Positions 23,960 through 33,330 of a DNA stretch of 43,786 nt are shown one piece after another. Both the position numbers and the translations under genes were made by a program. The DNA is from Paludibacter sp. (GTDB lineage: Bacteria; Bacteroidota; Bacteroidia; Bacteroidales; Paludibacteraceae). The notes under the pieces were generated by a model. That model was given only the letters and a program-made list of their open reading frames with translations, did no database searches and had not been told where the DNA came from. Position 1 is the first letter of the stretch; every line of letters begins with the position of its first letter. The stretch is from the NCBI GenBank assembly GCA_029973975.1, contig JARKQF010000139.1, positions 1 through 43,786 of the forward strand, in the 5' to 3' direction.

Positions 23960-24796
23960 ATGAACATATATAAAATTGAAGCCGGACATTTTAACGCCGA
24001 TGGAGGGGCTTGTTTCGGAGTTGTGCCGAAGCGGGTGTGGAAAAAGCGTTATCCGTGCGATGAGGATAATTTTTGCAAACTGACCATGCGTTGTTTGCTT
24101 ATCGATACAGGAGAGAAAAAAATCCTGATTGATACAGGAACCGGTAATAAGCAAAAGGATTACCTGCGTTTTTATGGTATAAAGGAAATTGTGGATTTTG
24201 AGGTGGCATTGCAGGATTTCGGTCTGAGCTGTAACGATATTACAGATGTTATTTTAACCCACCTGCATTTCGACCATTGCGGCGATTGCACGAGGTATAA
24301 TGAAAATAAGGAATTGGTGCTGACTTTTCCCAATGCCGATTATTGGGTAGGGAAAACCCAGTGGGAAAATTTTCTGAATCCGAATGTCAGGGAAGGCGAT
24401 TCTTATTTTCCGGAGAATATGTTGCCGGTTCAGGAAGCCGGTCGCCTGAAACTGGTAACCGATACCACGGATGTTTGTCCGGATGTAACGCTGAAATTGT
24501 TTAATGGTCATACGCCGGGTCAGTTGGTCACCTATATCAGCAAAGGAGATAAAACCTTTGTTTATGCGGGTGATGTAATTCCTGCTGCACCCAATGTCCC
24601 GCTGGCCTGGGTGTCGGCATACGATACTTTTCCGGTGACTTCCATGACAGAAAAGAAAATTTTGCTCGACGAAGCTATCGCACACAATCAAATCATTATT
24701 TTCGAGCATGATGCCTATACTGAATGTTGTACGGTAACCGAATCAAACGGTAAATATAAGGTGTTGGAAACCGGTACGTTGGATTCGTTTTTGTAA
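23960..24796 (+). CDS. MBL-fold metallo-hydrolase (AHL-lactonase-like subfamily)
   Basis: 278 aa. Zinc motif H101-L-H103-F-D105-H106 followed by CGDCTRYN. Downstream ligands are probably His in FNGHTPGQL and Asp in YAGDVIPA, with a final His in FEHDAYT. Insert GGACFGVVPKRVWKKRYPCDEDNF at the N-terminus and overall length match the lactonase-like cytoplasmic branch rather than beta-lactamases. The substrate cannot be assigned. Probably single-gene transcription; a hairpin follows. Confidence 0.85.
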   Translation: MNIYKIEAGHFNADGGACFGVVPKRVWKKRYPCDEDNFCKLTMRCLLIDTGEKKILIDTGTGNKQKDYLRFYGIKEIVDFEVALQDFGLSCNDITDVILTHLHFDHCGDCTRYNENKELVLTFPNADYWVGKTQWENFLNPNVREGDSYFPENMLPVQEAGRLKLVTDTTDVCPDVTLKLFNGHTPGQLVTYISKGDKTFVYAGDVIPAAPNVPLAWVSAYDTFPVTSMTEKKILLDEAIAHNQIIIFEHDAYTECCTVTESNGKYKVLETGTLDSFL

Positions 24797-24829
24797 AATA
24801 CCTTGTTTATGGTATTGAATTACGCCAAA

Positions 24830-24860
24830 AAGGGTATTGGGAGCTTGTTCCGGTACCCTT
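24830..24860. terminator. Hairpin after the MBL-fold gene
   Basis: AAGGGTA (24830-24836) and TACCCTT (24854-24860) are perfect inverse copies around a partly complementary interior; ATTTTTG follows. The right arm touches a -7-like TATTTTTG (24860-24867) for the next gene, so terminator and promoter may be fused. Confidence 0.45.
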
Positions 24861-24897
24861 ATTTTTGTATCGTAATTAATAAGATAAAATTAAAGGT

Positions 24898-25380
24898 ATG
24901 AGTAATAATGCATTTTGTCCGATATCATTCAAGAAAATTGATGAACATGTAGCTCGGTTAAACGGATTTTTTACCGTTATTCTGTTGGTTGTTTTTTTGC
25001 TTACATTCAGTATCATTCCAGTGTTGTTCTTAGTTGCTGATTTTTTTGTACGTAGCATTGAAAAACCACAATATAGTCCGCTGGCGATTGTTTCAAAGTT
25101 TATACTGACTAAATTGAAGGTAAATCCGCAATTGATCAATGCTGGTCCGAAGATCTTCGCTGCCCGCATCGGATTGTTATTCTCTGTGATAATCAGTCTG
25201 GCAGTTCTATTCGGCTTGAATACTGCCGCAGTCGTTTTTACCATTGTTTTCGGAATATGTGCTCTGCTGGAAGCTGCTGTCGGTTTCTGTGTGGCATGTA
25301 AAATTTATCCTCTGGTTTATCGTTTGATTTATCAAACTGATTTCAGAAAAAAGAATTTAAATTCTGATTTTCAGATTTGA
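24898..25380 (+). CDS. DUF4395 family membrane protein
   Basis: 160 aa, matching DUF4395 in length and pattern. The N-terminal FCPISFKKIDEHVARLNG is the family signature. Two TM segments follow at about 22-48 (FFTVILLVVFLLTFSIIPVLFLVADFF), then a soluble stretch, then two near 90-130 (IGLLFSVIISLAVLFGLNTAAVVFTIVFGICALLEAA). A Cys-containing end (FCVACKIYPLVYRLI) follows. It is an inner-membrane protein of unknown function. The spacer to the next gene (25381-25584) holds only AT-rich sequence and a -7-like TATATTTG at 25548. Confidence 0.85.
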   Translation: MSNNAFCPISFKKIDEHVARLNGFFTVILLVVFLLTFSIIPVLFLVADFFVRSIEKPQYSPLAIVSKFILTKLKVNPQLINAGPKIFAARIGLLFSVIISLAVLFGLNTAAVVFTIVFGICALLEAAVGFCVACKIYPLVYRLIYQTDFRKKNLNSDFQI

Positions 25381-25584
25381 CACTGTTGTTGTTTGGTAAA
25401 CATTTTAAAAATATACAAATCTAAGACCTCTTGTTACGCTCAGGATCAAATTGTTTTTACCGGAGAACAATCATTTGAAAATATCAATTAAATAAATATT
25501 CATGCAAAAAATATTAGCCCTAACATAAATTTATCTCTGATTTCATTTATATTTGTGAGTCGTTAGATCAAAACACAGAAAATT

Positions 25585-26781
25585 ATGTTTGAAAGATTTA
25601 AAACTCACCTGACAAAAGTGTTGTCCGAAATAGAATCCGCCGGTCTGTACAAGAACGAGCGGATTATTTTGTCTCCGCAGGGCGCTGTTATCCGGGTATC
25701 GGATGGCAAAGAAGTGCTGAATTTTTGCGCGAACAACTACCTGGGGTTGTCGAATCATCCGGAATTGAAAGCCGCTGCGACAGAAGCGCTGGAAACGCAT
25801 GGTTACGGCATGTCTTCTGTACGGTTTATCTGTGGTACTCAGGATCTCCATAAACAACTTGAAACTGAAATCTCCCGGTTTTTCGGTACGGAAGATGCTA
25901 TTTTATATGCTGCCTGTTTTGATGCCAATGGTGGGGTTTTTGAGCCTTTATTGACAGAAGAAGATGCTATCATTTCCGATGCCCTGAATCATGCTTCGAT
26001 TATCGATGGAGTGCGTTTATGCAAGGCGCAACGTTACCGCTATGCCAATGCGGATATGGATGAGTTGGAACAGCAGCTTAAACTGGCTCAGCAGCAACGT
26101 TTTCGCCTGATTGTTACCGATGGCGTGTTCTCTATGGATGGCAATGTGGCGCCTCTTGATCGTATATATGAGCTGGCAAAACAATATGATGCGATTGTCA
26201 TGGTGGATGAATCACATTCAGCAGGTGTTGTGGGTGAAACAGGTCGTGGTGTAACAGAATTGTATAACTTAAAAGGTAAAATCGAAATCATAACCGGAAC
26301 CCTGGGTAAAGCCTTCGGAGGAGCTATCGGTGGTTTTACAACCGGGAAAAAGGAAATCATTGATCTGTTGCGTCAACGTTCCCGTCCCTATCTTTTCTCA
26401 AATTCAATTCCGCCTATGGTTGCAGCTGCCGGCATCAGGATGTTTCAACTGATGGAGACAACCAATGAGCTTCAGGAAAAGTTGCATCAAAATACAGCTT
26501 ATTTTGTTTCAAAAATGAAAAAGGCAGGTTTTGATATCAAACCGACGGCATCGGCTATTTGTGCTGTGATGTTATACGATGCCAAACTGGCACAGGAATT
26601 TGCAGCCCGGATGCTGGATGAGGGGATTTACGTGGTTGGATTCTATTATCCGGTAGTGCCGAAAGATCAGGCGCGCATCCGGGTTCAGCTCTCTGCCGCC
26701 CATACCGCTGTGCAATTGGATCAGTGCGTTGACGCCTTTTGCAAAACCGGAAAGGAATTAGGATTGTTGAAAAATAAATAA
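25585..26781 (+). CDS. kbl: Glycine C-acetyltransferase (2-amino-3-ketobutyrate CoA ligase)
   Basis: 398 aa, the normal length. Alpha-oxoamine synthase fold: NFCANNYLGLSNHPE near residue 48, the VDESHSAGVVGETGRG Asp and His that bind PLP, and K242 in GTLGKAFGGAIGG as the PLP Schiff-base lysine. It splits 2-amino-3-oxobutanoate with CoA into glycine and acetyl-CoA, the second step of threonine degradation. The next gene, tdh, supplies the first step, on the same strand after a 192-nt gap containing an inverted heptad repeat, so the pair may not be a tight operon. Confidence 0.94.
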   Translation: MFERFKTHLTKVLSEIESAGLYKNERIILSPQGAVIRVSDGKEVLNFCANNYLGLSNHPELKAAATEALETHGYGMSSVRFICGTQDLHKQLETEISRFFGTEDAILYAACFDANGGVFEPLLTEEDAIISDALNHASIIDGVRLCKAQRYRYANADMDELEQQLKLAQQQRFRLIVTDGVFSMDGNVAPLDRIYELAKQYDAIVMVDESHSAGVVGETGRGVTELYNLKGKIEIITGTLGKAFGGAIGGFTTGKKEIIDLLRQRSRPYLFSNSIPPMVAAAGIRMFQLMETTNELQEKLHQNTAYFVSKMKKAGFDIKPTASAICAVMLYDAKLAQEFAARMLDEGIYVVGFYYPVVPKDQARIRVQLSAAHTAVQLDQCVDAFCKTGKELGLLKNK

Positions 26782-26791
26782 TGATAAATTA

Positions 26792-26852
26792 ATTTACGAT
26801 TTACCGGAGAGCTCACGAACAGCATTTATCCTCAAAATAGTAAATCGTAAAT
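26792..26852. repeat. Inverted heptad repeat between kbl and tdh
   Basis: ATTTACGATTTAC (26792-26804) and GTAAATCGTAAAT (26840-26852) are perfect 13-bp inverse copies, each built of two copies of a 7-mer (TTTACGA, TTTACCG; AGTAAAT, CGTAAAT), with a 35-nt loop. Another AGTAAAT lies a little further right. It may act as a weak terminator or mRNA stabiliser in the kbl-tdh gap. Confidence 0.75.
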
Positions 26853-26973
26853 AAAAAAACAGTAAATAAGATGCAACCAACATGACAAAATTTAAACAAT
26901 TTTGATCCACAGGGAAATGTTTAAATTTTATTTTGTAAGTTCCATGTGACCATAAAAAAGCAATTATAAACAT

Positions 26974-27999
26974 ATGAAATCCCTTGTCAAACTCCGTCCT
27001 GAAAAAGGCATCTGGATGCAGGATATGCCCATGCCGCATGTTGGGATCAACGATGTGTTGATTAAAATCAAAAAAACAGCCATTTGTGGCACCGATTTAC
27101 ATATTTACAAGTGGGATGCATGGTCGCAGCGTACCATTAAAACACCCATGATTATCGGACATGAATATGTAGGTGAGGTGATTGAGAAAGGTCGCGGAGT
27201 GAAGAATATTCAAATTGGCGACCGCGTTACGGGCGAGGGACATATCGCCTGCGGTCATTGCCGGAATTGCAGACGGGGTAAATTGCACGTGTGTGAAAAT
27301 ACCATCGGAGTGGGAGTGAACAGGGATGGTTGTTTTGCCGAATACCTTTCGTTGCCGGCGTCCAATGTTGTTAAATTAGACTCCCGTATTTCCGACGATA
27401 TGGCAGCCATCATGGACCCGTTCGGAAATGCGGCGCATGCGGCTTTGTCATTCCCTCTGATCGCTGAAGATGTGTTGATTACAGGTGCCGGATTAATAGG
27501 TTGTATGGCAACAGCGATCTGTCGTTTCGCGGGTGCGCGCAATATCGTGGTAAGCGACCTGAGCGATTACCGTCTGAATATTGCCAGACAAATGGGCGCT
27601 ACGCTGACGATCAACCCATCGAAAGGAGAAACCATAGAAGGAGCCATCAAGCAGTTGCGTATGCATGGTTTTGATATCGGACTGGAAATGTCGGGTTCAC
27701 CGGTAGCCTTCGAAAGCATGCTGGAAAACATGTATAATGGGTCGAAGATAGCTTTACTCGGGATTTTACCTGAATCTACATCTGTAAACTGGGATACAGT
27801 TATTTTTAAAGCATTAACTATCAAAGGAATTTATGGCCGGGAAATGTGGGAAACCTGGTATCAGATGGAGCAAATGCTGATTACGGGGATTGATTTGTCT
27901 CCCGTTATCACGCATCGTTTTCACGTCGATGATTTTCAGCAGGGATTTGAGGTAATGGAAAGCGGGATGTGCGGGAAAGTCATCCTGGATTGGAACTGA
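26974..27999 (+). CDS. tdh: L-threonine 3-dehydrogenase
   Basis: 341 aa, same length as the E. coli enzyme. Zinc-dependent medium-chain dehydrogenase: catalytic-zinc Cys38 in [16 protein letters not shown] with a zinc/active-site His, and structural-zinc cysteines in [15 protein letters not shown]. The NAD site [13 protein letters not shown] follows. It oxidises threonine to 2-amino-3-oxobutanoate, which kbl upstream cleaves. The 3' end of the coding region is part of a 19-bp inverted repeat (27961-28019). Confidence 0.94.
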   Translation: MKSLVKLRPEKGIWMQDMPMPHVGINDVLIKIKKTAICGTDLHIYKWDAWSQRTIKTPMIIGHEYVGEVIEKGRGVKNIQIGDRVTGEGHIACGHCRNCRRGKLHVCENTIGVGVNRDGCFAEYLSLPASNVVKLDSRISDDMAAIMDPFGNAAHAALSFPLIAEDVLITGAGLIGCMATAICRFAGARNIVVSDLSDYRLNIARQMGATLTINPSKGETIEGAIKQLRMHGFDIGLEMSGSPVAFESMLENMYNGSKIALLGILPESTSVNWDTVIFKALTIKGIYGREMWETWYQMEQMLITGIDLSPVITHRFHVDDFQQGFEVMESGMCGKVILDWN

Positions 28000-28019
28000 A
28001 CTTTCCGGAACATCCCGCT
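27961..28019. terminator. Long imperfect hairpin spanning the tdh stop codon
   Basis: The left arm 27961-27979 (AGCGGGATGTGCGGGAAAG) lies in the last codons of tdh, the right arm 28001-28019 after the stop; the inverse match is 17 of 19 positions with a 21-nt loop containing the stop. No T run follows. The convergent phosphohexomutase gene ends at 28045, so it may terminate or insulate both transcripts. Confidence 0.5.
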
Positions 28020-28044
28020 TTCGGGTAAGTATTCTGATTAAGAA

Positions 28045-29793
28045 CTATACGCCCAGCGATGCCCTGGCAGCCTCAATTTTTTTGTTGGCAGCAGCATCCG
28101 CCGCATCATAGTCAGCACGTGATTGCATGTCTCCGCGCACTTCGATATAAAATTTGATTTTCGGCTCTGTTCCTGAGGGGCGAACGGAAATTTTGGTTCC
28201 ATCTTCTGTAAAATATTGTAGTACATTGGATGTGGCCGGCATATCCAGATCAATGACTTTTCCGGTAGCAACATTGGTTTGTTTCAGCGTTTTGTAATCT
28301 TTGATAATTTTGATTGCCGAACCTGCCAGTTCTTTTGGTGGGTTACTGCGGAAATCGCTCATGATCTGCTGAATTTCTTCCGCACCCGATTTACCTTTTC
28401 TGACAACAGAAATACCCTTCTCTTTTCCGTAACCATATTCCAGATAGATGTCCTGCAATAACTGATATAAAGTTTTGCCATTATCTTTTGCCCAGGCTGC
28501 AATTTCAGCCATCAGCGTACAGGAAGAAACGCCGTCTTTGTCGCGTACAAAAGTTTCAGGAAGGAATCCGTAGCTTTCTTCTCCACCTCCGATGTAGTCC
28601 ATTTTATCTTCATTTTCCCGGATAACGCCTGCAATCCATTTAAAACCGGTATAGCAATCGAAACATACTACCCCGTTCCTTTCTGCAATTTCTTTGATGA
28701 TCTCGGTGGTGACAATTGTTTTTACAACGTATTCTTTGCCTTTTAATCTGCCGAGTTCTTTCCATCTGCGGATGAGGTAATACACGAAAAGGAGGGCTGT
28801 CTGGTTGCCGTTTACCAGAATCCACTGATTTTTATCATCCTTGATGGCAATTCCCATTCGGTCGGAGTCGGGGTCGGTAGCCATAACCAATTCGGCATCC
28901 GTTTCGATGGCTCTCTTAATGGCCATGTCGAGTGCGGCAGGTTCTTCGGGGTTCGGAGAATAAACTGTCGGAAAATTACCGCTCACCACATCTTGTTCGG
29001 GTACGTGAATGATATTGGTAAACCCATATTCTTTCAAAGCCCATGGAACAAGCTTAACCGCCGTTCCGTGTATCGGGGTAAAGACAATTTTCATGTCGTT
29101 ATTCCTTTTGATGGAACCAGGAGAAAGTATAAGTGTCTTTATTTTTTCTATAAATAATTTATCCACTTCTTCCCCGATGATTTCAATTAAATCAGGGTTA
29201 CCGTTGAATTTGATGTCGTTTACGTTCGTTATTTTCGTGACTTCGCTGATGACATTCTCATCATGCGGAGCAATCATCTGGGCGCCGTCATTCCAATAGG
29301 CTTTATATCCATTATATTCTTTCGGGTTGTGAGAAGCTGTCAGTATAATGCCACTCTGACATCCGAAATGGCGGATGGCAAAAGAAATTTCCGGTGTCGG
29401 TCTTAAATCTTCAAATAAATATACCTTGATGCCGTTGGCAGAAAAAATATCAGCAGAAATTTCGGCAAACTTCCGGCTGTTATTGCGGCAGTCGTGACCG
29501 ATAACCACCGAGATTTGTGGTAAATTGTCGAACTGAGCCTTCAGGTAGTTGCTTAAACCTTGTGTAGCAGCGCCTACAGTATAGATATTCATGCGGTTGG
29601 TTCCTGCACCCATGATACCACGTAAACCACCGGTTCCGAATTCAAGGTCGCGGTAAAATGATTCGATCAGTTCTGTTTTATCCTCAGCGTCGATCATACG
29701 GCGAACAGCTTCTTTCGTTTCAGTATCATAATTGCCGTCAAGCCAGATTTGAGCTTTTGCCAATACCTCGTTTAGTAATGCATTGTTTTCCAT
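28045..29793 (-). CDS. Phosphoglucomutase/phosphomannomutase (alpha-D-phosphohexomutase)
   Basis: 582 aa from the ATG ending at 29793; the longer frame to 29844 includes repeat-derived leader sequence, so the internal ATG is preferred. Phosphoserine S154 in TASHNPKEYNGYK. The metal loop ATDPDSDRMG and sugar loop GGGEESYGFL follow, and a C-terminal phosphate-binding loop (VRPSGTEPKIKFYIEVRG) closes the protein. It interconverts hexose-1- and hexose-6-phosphates, supplying glucose-1-P or mannose-1-P for nucleotide sugars such as those used by the Ugd enzyme encoded further along. Converges with tdh; its leader contains a short heptad repeat. Confidence 0.93.
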   Translation of the reverse strand: MENNALLNEVLAKAQIWLDGNYDTETKEAVRRMIDAEDKTELIESFYRDLEFGTGGLRGIMGAGTNRMNIYTVGAATQGLSNYLKAQFDNLPQISVVIGHDCRNNSRKFAEISADIFSANGIKVYLFEDLRPTPEISFAIRHFGCQSGIILTASHNPKEYNGYKAYWNDGAQMIAPHDENVISEVTKITNVNDIKFNGNPDLIEIIGEEVDKLFIEKIKTLILSPGSIKRNNDMKIVFTPIHGTAVKLVPWALKEYGFTNIIHVPEQDVVSGNFPTVYSPNPEEPAALDMAIKRAIETDAELVMATDPDSDRMGIAIKDDKNQWILVNGNQTALLFVYYLIRRWKELGRLKGKEYVVKTIVTTEIIKEIAERNGVVCFDCYTGFKWIAGVIRENEDKMDYIGGGEESYGFLPETFVRDKDGVSSCTLMAEIAAWAKDNGKTLYQLLQDIYLEYGYGKEKGISVVRKGKSGAEEIQQIMSDFRSNPPKELAGSAIKIIKDYKTLKQTNVATGKVIDLDMPATSNVLQYFTEDGTKISVRPSGTEPKIKFYIEVRGDMQSRADYDAADAAANKKIEAARASLGV

Positions 29794-29825
29794 ATCGCTA
29801 AAATTATAAATTATAAGTATTATTT

Positions 29826-29842
29826 GTCTCCGGTCTCCGGTC
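29826..29842. repeat. Short heptad repeat GTCTCCG in the phosphohexomutase leader
   Basis: Two full copies of GTCTCCG plus GTC, the same 7-mer as at 22430. It lies between a -7-like TAACTTTG (minus strand 29862-29855) and the ATG at 29793, so it would be transcribed into the leader of that mRNA. Confidence 0.7.
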
Positions 29843-29901
29843 ATTTTCAGAAAGCAAAGTTAAAAGATTTTCTGTGAAAAATCGAAAGCAAAGTAAAAAA
29901 T

Positions 29902-29958
29902 GTGAATAGCTTTCAGCTCTCCCTTCTCCGTTTTCTGCTATTCACTATTCGTTATTCA
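29902..29958. repeat. Heptad-periodic repeat and 9-bp hairpin between pgm-type and clpC genes
   Basis: GTGAATAGC (29902-29910) and GCTATTCAC (29937-29945) are perfect inverse copies. From about 29917 the sequence keeps a 7-bp rhythm: CTCTCCC, TTCTCCG, TTTTCTG, CTATTCA, CTATTCG, TTATTCA, CTAATTT. The 301-nt spacer 29794-30094 also contains the leader and -7-like box of the phosphohexomutase gene and a -7-like box for clpC; nothing else was recognised. Confidence 0.75.
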
Positions 29959-30062
29959 CTAATTTTCGCCTGACAAAATAGCAGTAAATATTAAAAAAAA
30001 CTTATGGGTATTAATTTTGTTATAGTAATAAGCCAAATTCAAGCTAAATAAAAATATTTCCA

Positions 30063-30070
30063 TACTTTTG
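30063..30070 (+). promoter_or_regulatory. -7 box of clpC
   Basis: TACTTTTG matches TAnnTTTG, 25 nt before the clpC ATG. No TTTG at the standard distance upstream. Confidence 0.45.
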
Positions 30071-30094
30071 TTAGGGAAATCAATTCGATGATAT

Positions 30095-32602
30095 ATGACA
30101 GTCAACTATTCTGAACAATTACATAATGTACTGCAATACAGTACACAGGAAGCCGAGAGATTAGGTAATAACTATGTGGGCCCCGAACATCTGTTGTTGG
30201 GATTGCTTCGCAACGGGCAAGGCAAAGCCATAGAAATTCTGCAGAATCTGCGGGTAAACCTTCCAAAGATTAAGCAAGCGATTGAAAGTCAGATTCGTAC
30301 GGATAAAGAGCCGGGTGGAGATAAAATTCCCGTGTTGAAAAGTACCGAACGTATCAAAAAAATCATGGAACTCGAAAGTCGCATGTTTGATGCCGACGTG
30401 GCAGATACGGAACATCTCCTGCTTGCCATTTTGAAAGAAAAAAACAACTTAGCTGTGGATGTACTCAATGCAGAAAATCTGACTTATGATGAGGTAAAAT
30501 CATATCTGGAGTCGCCTAAGCCCGAAGGACCGGTAATGGGAGCCGGCTTTCATGATGAGGACGACGAAGATGACGACCCGCGTTCGCAACAAAAAACGCC
30601 ACCGGCAGGCGGACAAAAACATTCGGATACACCGGCGCTTGATACATTCGGGGCTGATATTACCAAAGCGGCCATTGAAAACCGTCTGGACCCGATTGTA
30701 GGCCGTGAACGTGAAATTGAACGTCTGGCGCAGATATTAAGTCGTCGTAAGAAAAATAATCCGGTACTGATCGGTGACCCCGGTGTCGGTAAATCGGCTA
30801 TCGTGGAGGGACTTGCCCTGCGCATTATCCAGCGAAGGGTTTCACGTGTCTTGTTTGATAAGAGAGTTGTCGCGCTGGATATGGCTTCTATTGTGGCCGG
30901 TACAAAGTACCGCGGTCAGTTTGAGGAACGTATCAAAGCCATTTTGAATGAATTGCAGAAAAATCCCAATGTGATTTTGTTTATCGACGAAATCCATACT
31001 ATTGTGGGTGCCGGAGGAGCTCCGGGCTCGCTGGATGCTGCTAACATGCTGAAACCGGCTCTGGCAAGAGGCGAAATTCAGTGTATAGGTGCAACTACGC
31101 TCGATGAATACCGCCAGAGTATTGAAAAGGATGGCGCACTTGAACGCAGGTTCCAGAAAATCATGGTTGATCCGACCACTTCTGAAGAGACTTTACAGAT
31201 TCTGGAAAATATTCAAGACCGGTATGAATATCATCATAATGTGAGATATACGCCTGAGGCCATCAAAGCCTGTGTGCGACTTACTGATCGTTACATCACC
31301 GACCGTTGTTTCCCGGATAAGGCGATTGATGCTCTCGATGAAGCCGGATCGCGTGTACACATCGGTTCTGTTTCCGTTCCTGCCGAAATTGAGGAGCTGG
31401 AAAAGAAGATAGAAGAGCTGAAAAAAGAAAAAATGAAAGTCCTCAGCGAACAAAAATATGAGCTTGCCGGTCCTATCCGCGATCAGGAAAAACAATGTCA
31501 GTATCAATTGGAGGATGCCATCAGGCGTTGGGAGAAGGAATCGCAACTGCATCCCGAAACGGTTGACGAAGAGCAGGTTGCCGAGGTGGTTGCCATGATG
31601 TCGGGTGTGCCGGTACAACGCATTGCCCAGGCAGAAGGATTGAAGCTCCGCCAGATGAAGGATGAACTGATAAGAAGGGTAATCGGTCAGGATGAAGCGG
31701 TTAATAAAATTGTGAAAGCCATTCAGCGCAATCGGATTGGATTGAAAGATCCCGGAAAGCCAATAGGGTCATTTATTTTCCTGGGACCAACCGGTGTGGG
31801 AAAAACACATTTGGCCAAGGTGCTTTCTGAATTTATGTTCGACAGTCAGGATGCCCTCATCCGCATGGATATGAGTGAATACATGGAGAAATTCTCAGTT
31901 TCCCGTCTGATCGGAGCTCCTCCGGGATATGTGGGATATGAAGAGGGTGGTCAGCTCACTGAAAGGGTTCGTCGTAAACCCTATTCAATCGTGCTTTTCG
32001 ATGAAATTGAGAAAGCGCATCAGGATGTGTTTAACCTTTTGCTGCAAATAATGGACGAAGGTCGTTTGACCGACAGTTTAGGCCGCAGAATTGATTTTAA
32101 GAATACCATCATCATCATGACATCTAACGTCGGGACCCGTCAGTTGAAAGATTTTGGCAAGGGCGTTGGTTTCAATATCGATTCCAATCTGGAAATGGAT
32201 TCTGAATACTCCCGGGGTGTAATTCAAAAAGCCTTGAACCGTACATTTTCACCGGAGTTTTTGAACCGGGTGGACGAAATCGTGATGTTCGACCAGTTGA
32301 ATAAAGAAACCATCAAGAAAATTATCGATTTGGAATTGAAAGGTTTGTTCAGTCGTGTGACCAATTTGGGTTACAAGATAGAATTATCACCCGAAGCCAC
32401 AGATTTTATTGCCGAAAGGGGTTATGACGTTCAGTTTGGCGCCCGACCTTTGAAAAGAGCTATCCAGCGTTATCTCGAAGATCAGTTGGCAGACATTGTT
32501 CTCTCCGGAGAAGTTCATGAAGGCGATACGATTCTGATGGAATTGAATGAGGCAAAGGATGGGGTGAAAGCCAGGATTGTTTCTGCAACAGTCGTTAATT
32601 AA
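30095..32602 (+). CDS. clpC: ClpC-type AAA+ ATPase, Clp protease ATP-binding subunit
   Basis: 835 aa, usual for ClpC. Clp_N double repeat at about 1-145 ([10 protein letters not shown] and [11 protein letters not shown]), then an acidic Pro/Asp-rich linker. AAA-1 has Walker A GDPGVGKS (227-234) and Walker [14 protein letters not shown]-like coiled middle region (about 430-475) marks ClpC over ClpA/ClpB. AAA-2 has Walker A GPTGVGKT (564-571), Walker [13 protein letters not shown] and the C-terminal D2-small domain ([17 protein letters not shown]). It unfolds substrates and feeds them to ClpP, which is not encoded here. Own promoter; a heptad inverted repeat lies after the stop. Confidence 0.95.
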   Translation: MTVNYSEQLHNVLQYSTQEAERLGNNYVGPEHLLLGLLRNGQGKAIEILQNLRVNLPKIKQAIESQIRTDKEPGGDKIPVLKSTERIKKIMELESRMFDADVADTEHLLLAILKEKNNLAVDVLNAENLTYDEVKSYLESPKPEGPVMGAGFHDEDDEDDDPRSQQKTPPAGGQKHSDTPALDTFGADITKAAIENRLDPIVGREREIERLAQILSRRKKNNPVLIGDPGVGKSAIVEGLALRIIQRRVSRVLFDKRVVALDMASIVAGTKYRGQFEERIKAILNELQKNPNVILFIDEIHTIVGAGGAPGSLDAANMLKPALARGEIQCIGATTLDEYRQSIEKDGALERRFQKIMVDPTTSEETLQILENIQDRYEYHHNVRYTPEAIKACVRLTDRYITDRCFPDKAIDALDEAGSRVHIGSVSVPAEIEELEKKIEELKKEKMKVLSEQKYELAGPIRDQEKQCQYQLEDAIRRWEKESQLHPETVDEEQVAEVVAMMSGVPVQRIAQAEGLKLRQMKDELIRRVIGQDEAVNKIVKAIQRNRIGLKDPGKPIGSFIFLGPTGVGKTHLAKVLSEFMFDSQDALIRMDMSEYMEKFSVSRLIGAPPGYVGYEEGGQLTERVRRKPYSIVLFDEIEKAHQDVFNLLLQIMDEGRLTDSLGRRIDFKNTIIIMTSNVGTRQLKDFGKGVGFNIDSNLEMDSEYSRGVIQKALNRTFSPEFLNRVDEIVMFDQLNKETIKKIIDLELKGLFSRVTNLGYKIELSPEATDFIAERGYDVQFGARPLKRAIQRYLEDQLADIVLSGEVHEGDTILMELNEAKDGVKARIVSATVVN

Positions 32603-32608
32603 AAACTG

Positions 32609-32738
32609 AAAGCGGAAAACGGAGAACGGAAAACGGAAAACGGAAAACGGAGAACGATTAGTGCAGTTAGAGTATTAAACCAAAACTAACCATATAATCA
32701 ATTTCGTTTTCCGCTTTCCGCTTTTCGCTTTCCGCTTT
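32609..32738. repeat. Large heptad-repeat inverted pair between clpC and maf
   Basis: The left arm (32609-32656) is about six copies of CGGAAAA with CGGAGAA variants. The right arm (32705-32738) is five 7-mers of CGTTTTC/CGCTTTC/CGCTTTT type, the inverse complement of the left. The AT-rich loop is about 48 nt. The convergent clpC and maf genes end on either side, so it may serve as a two-way terminator. Confidence 0.85.
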
Positions 32739-32740
32739 TA

Positions 32741-33319
32741 TTACCACCGCTTCAACTCATTATATAGCCGTTGAATCGGCAACCCCATCACATTAAAATA
32801 CGAACCGTTAATTTGTTCCACTGCGATAAAGCCTATCCACTCCTGCACACCGTAGGAGCCGGCTTTGTCGTAAGGAGCGTAGTGCTCCAGATAATAATCA
32901 ATTTCCGCATCGTTCAATCGTGCAAACTTTACCTCGGAGATGGTGTGGAAAGTCCGGCGACGCAAGTTTGTACTGATGCACACACCAGTGATAACCTGAT
33001 GTGTTTTTCCTGAAAGTCTTTGCAGCATTTTGAAAGCATCCGCTTTATCTACCGGTTTCCCAAGCACTTTGCCATCCAGAAAAACGATTGTGTCGGCTGT
33101 AATAACCATCAATTCATCATTGAGCATGTTTTTGTAAGCATCCGCTTTTTTTTCAGCCAGATACATGGGAATTTCAACTCCGTTGAGATCAGGTGGGTAG
33201 CTTTCATCCACATTCATGGGTAAGACTTCAAAATTCAGATTGATGCCGCGCAGTAATTCCTGTCGCCTGGGAGAAGCAGAGCCCAGTACGATTTTGTATT
33301 TCTTCAGGTTGTCTAACAT
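32741..33319 (-). CDS. maf: Maf family nucleoside-triphosphate pyrophosphatase
   Basis: 192 aa, typical. N-terminal IVLGSASPRRQELL is the Maf signature; VITADTIVFLDGKVLGKP provides the conserved Asp, and the C-terminal DKAGSYGVQEWIGFIAVEQINGSYFNVMGLP matches the family. Maf proteins hydrolyse dTTP, UTP or modified nucleotides in the cytoplasm. It lies just downstream of the UbiA-type gene (11-nt gap) on the same strand, probably in one transcript. Confidence 0.93.
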   Translation of the reverse strand: MLDNLKKYKIVLGSASPRRQELLRGINLNFEVLPMNVDESYPPDLNGVEIPMYLAEKKADAYKNMLNDELMVITADTIVFLDGKVLGKPVDKADAFKMLQRLSGKTHQVITGVCISTNLRRRTFHTISEVKFARLNDAEIDYYLEHYAPYDKAGSYGVQEWIGFIAVEQINGSYFNVMGLPIQRLYNELKRW

Positions 33320-33330
33320 GATGTAAATGG

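Noticed and set aside
24860-24867. TATTTTTG followed by GTATCG before the DUF4395 gene, identical to the box at 2287, as another Pho promoter
   Set aside because: The 44 nt upstream contain a hairpin and no 11-bp repeat units, so only the -7 element is shared.
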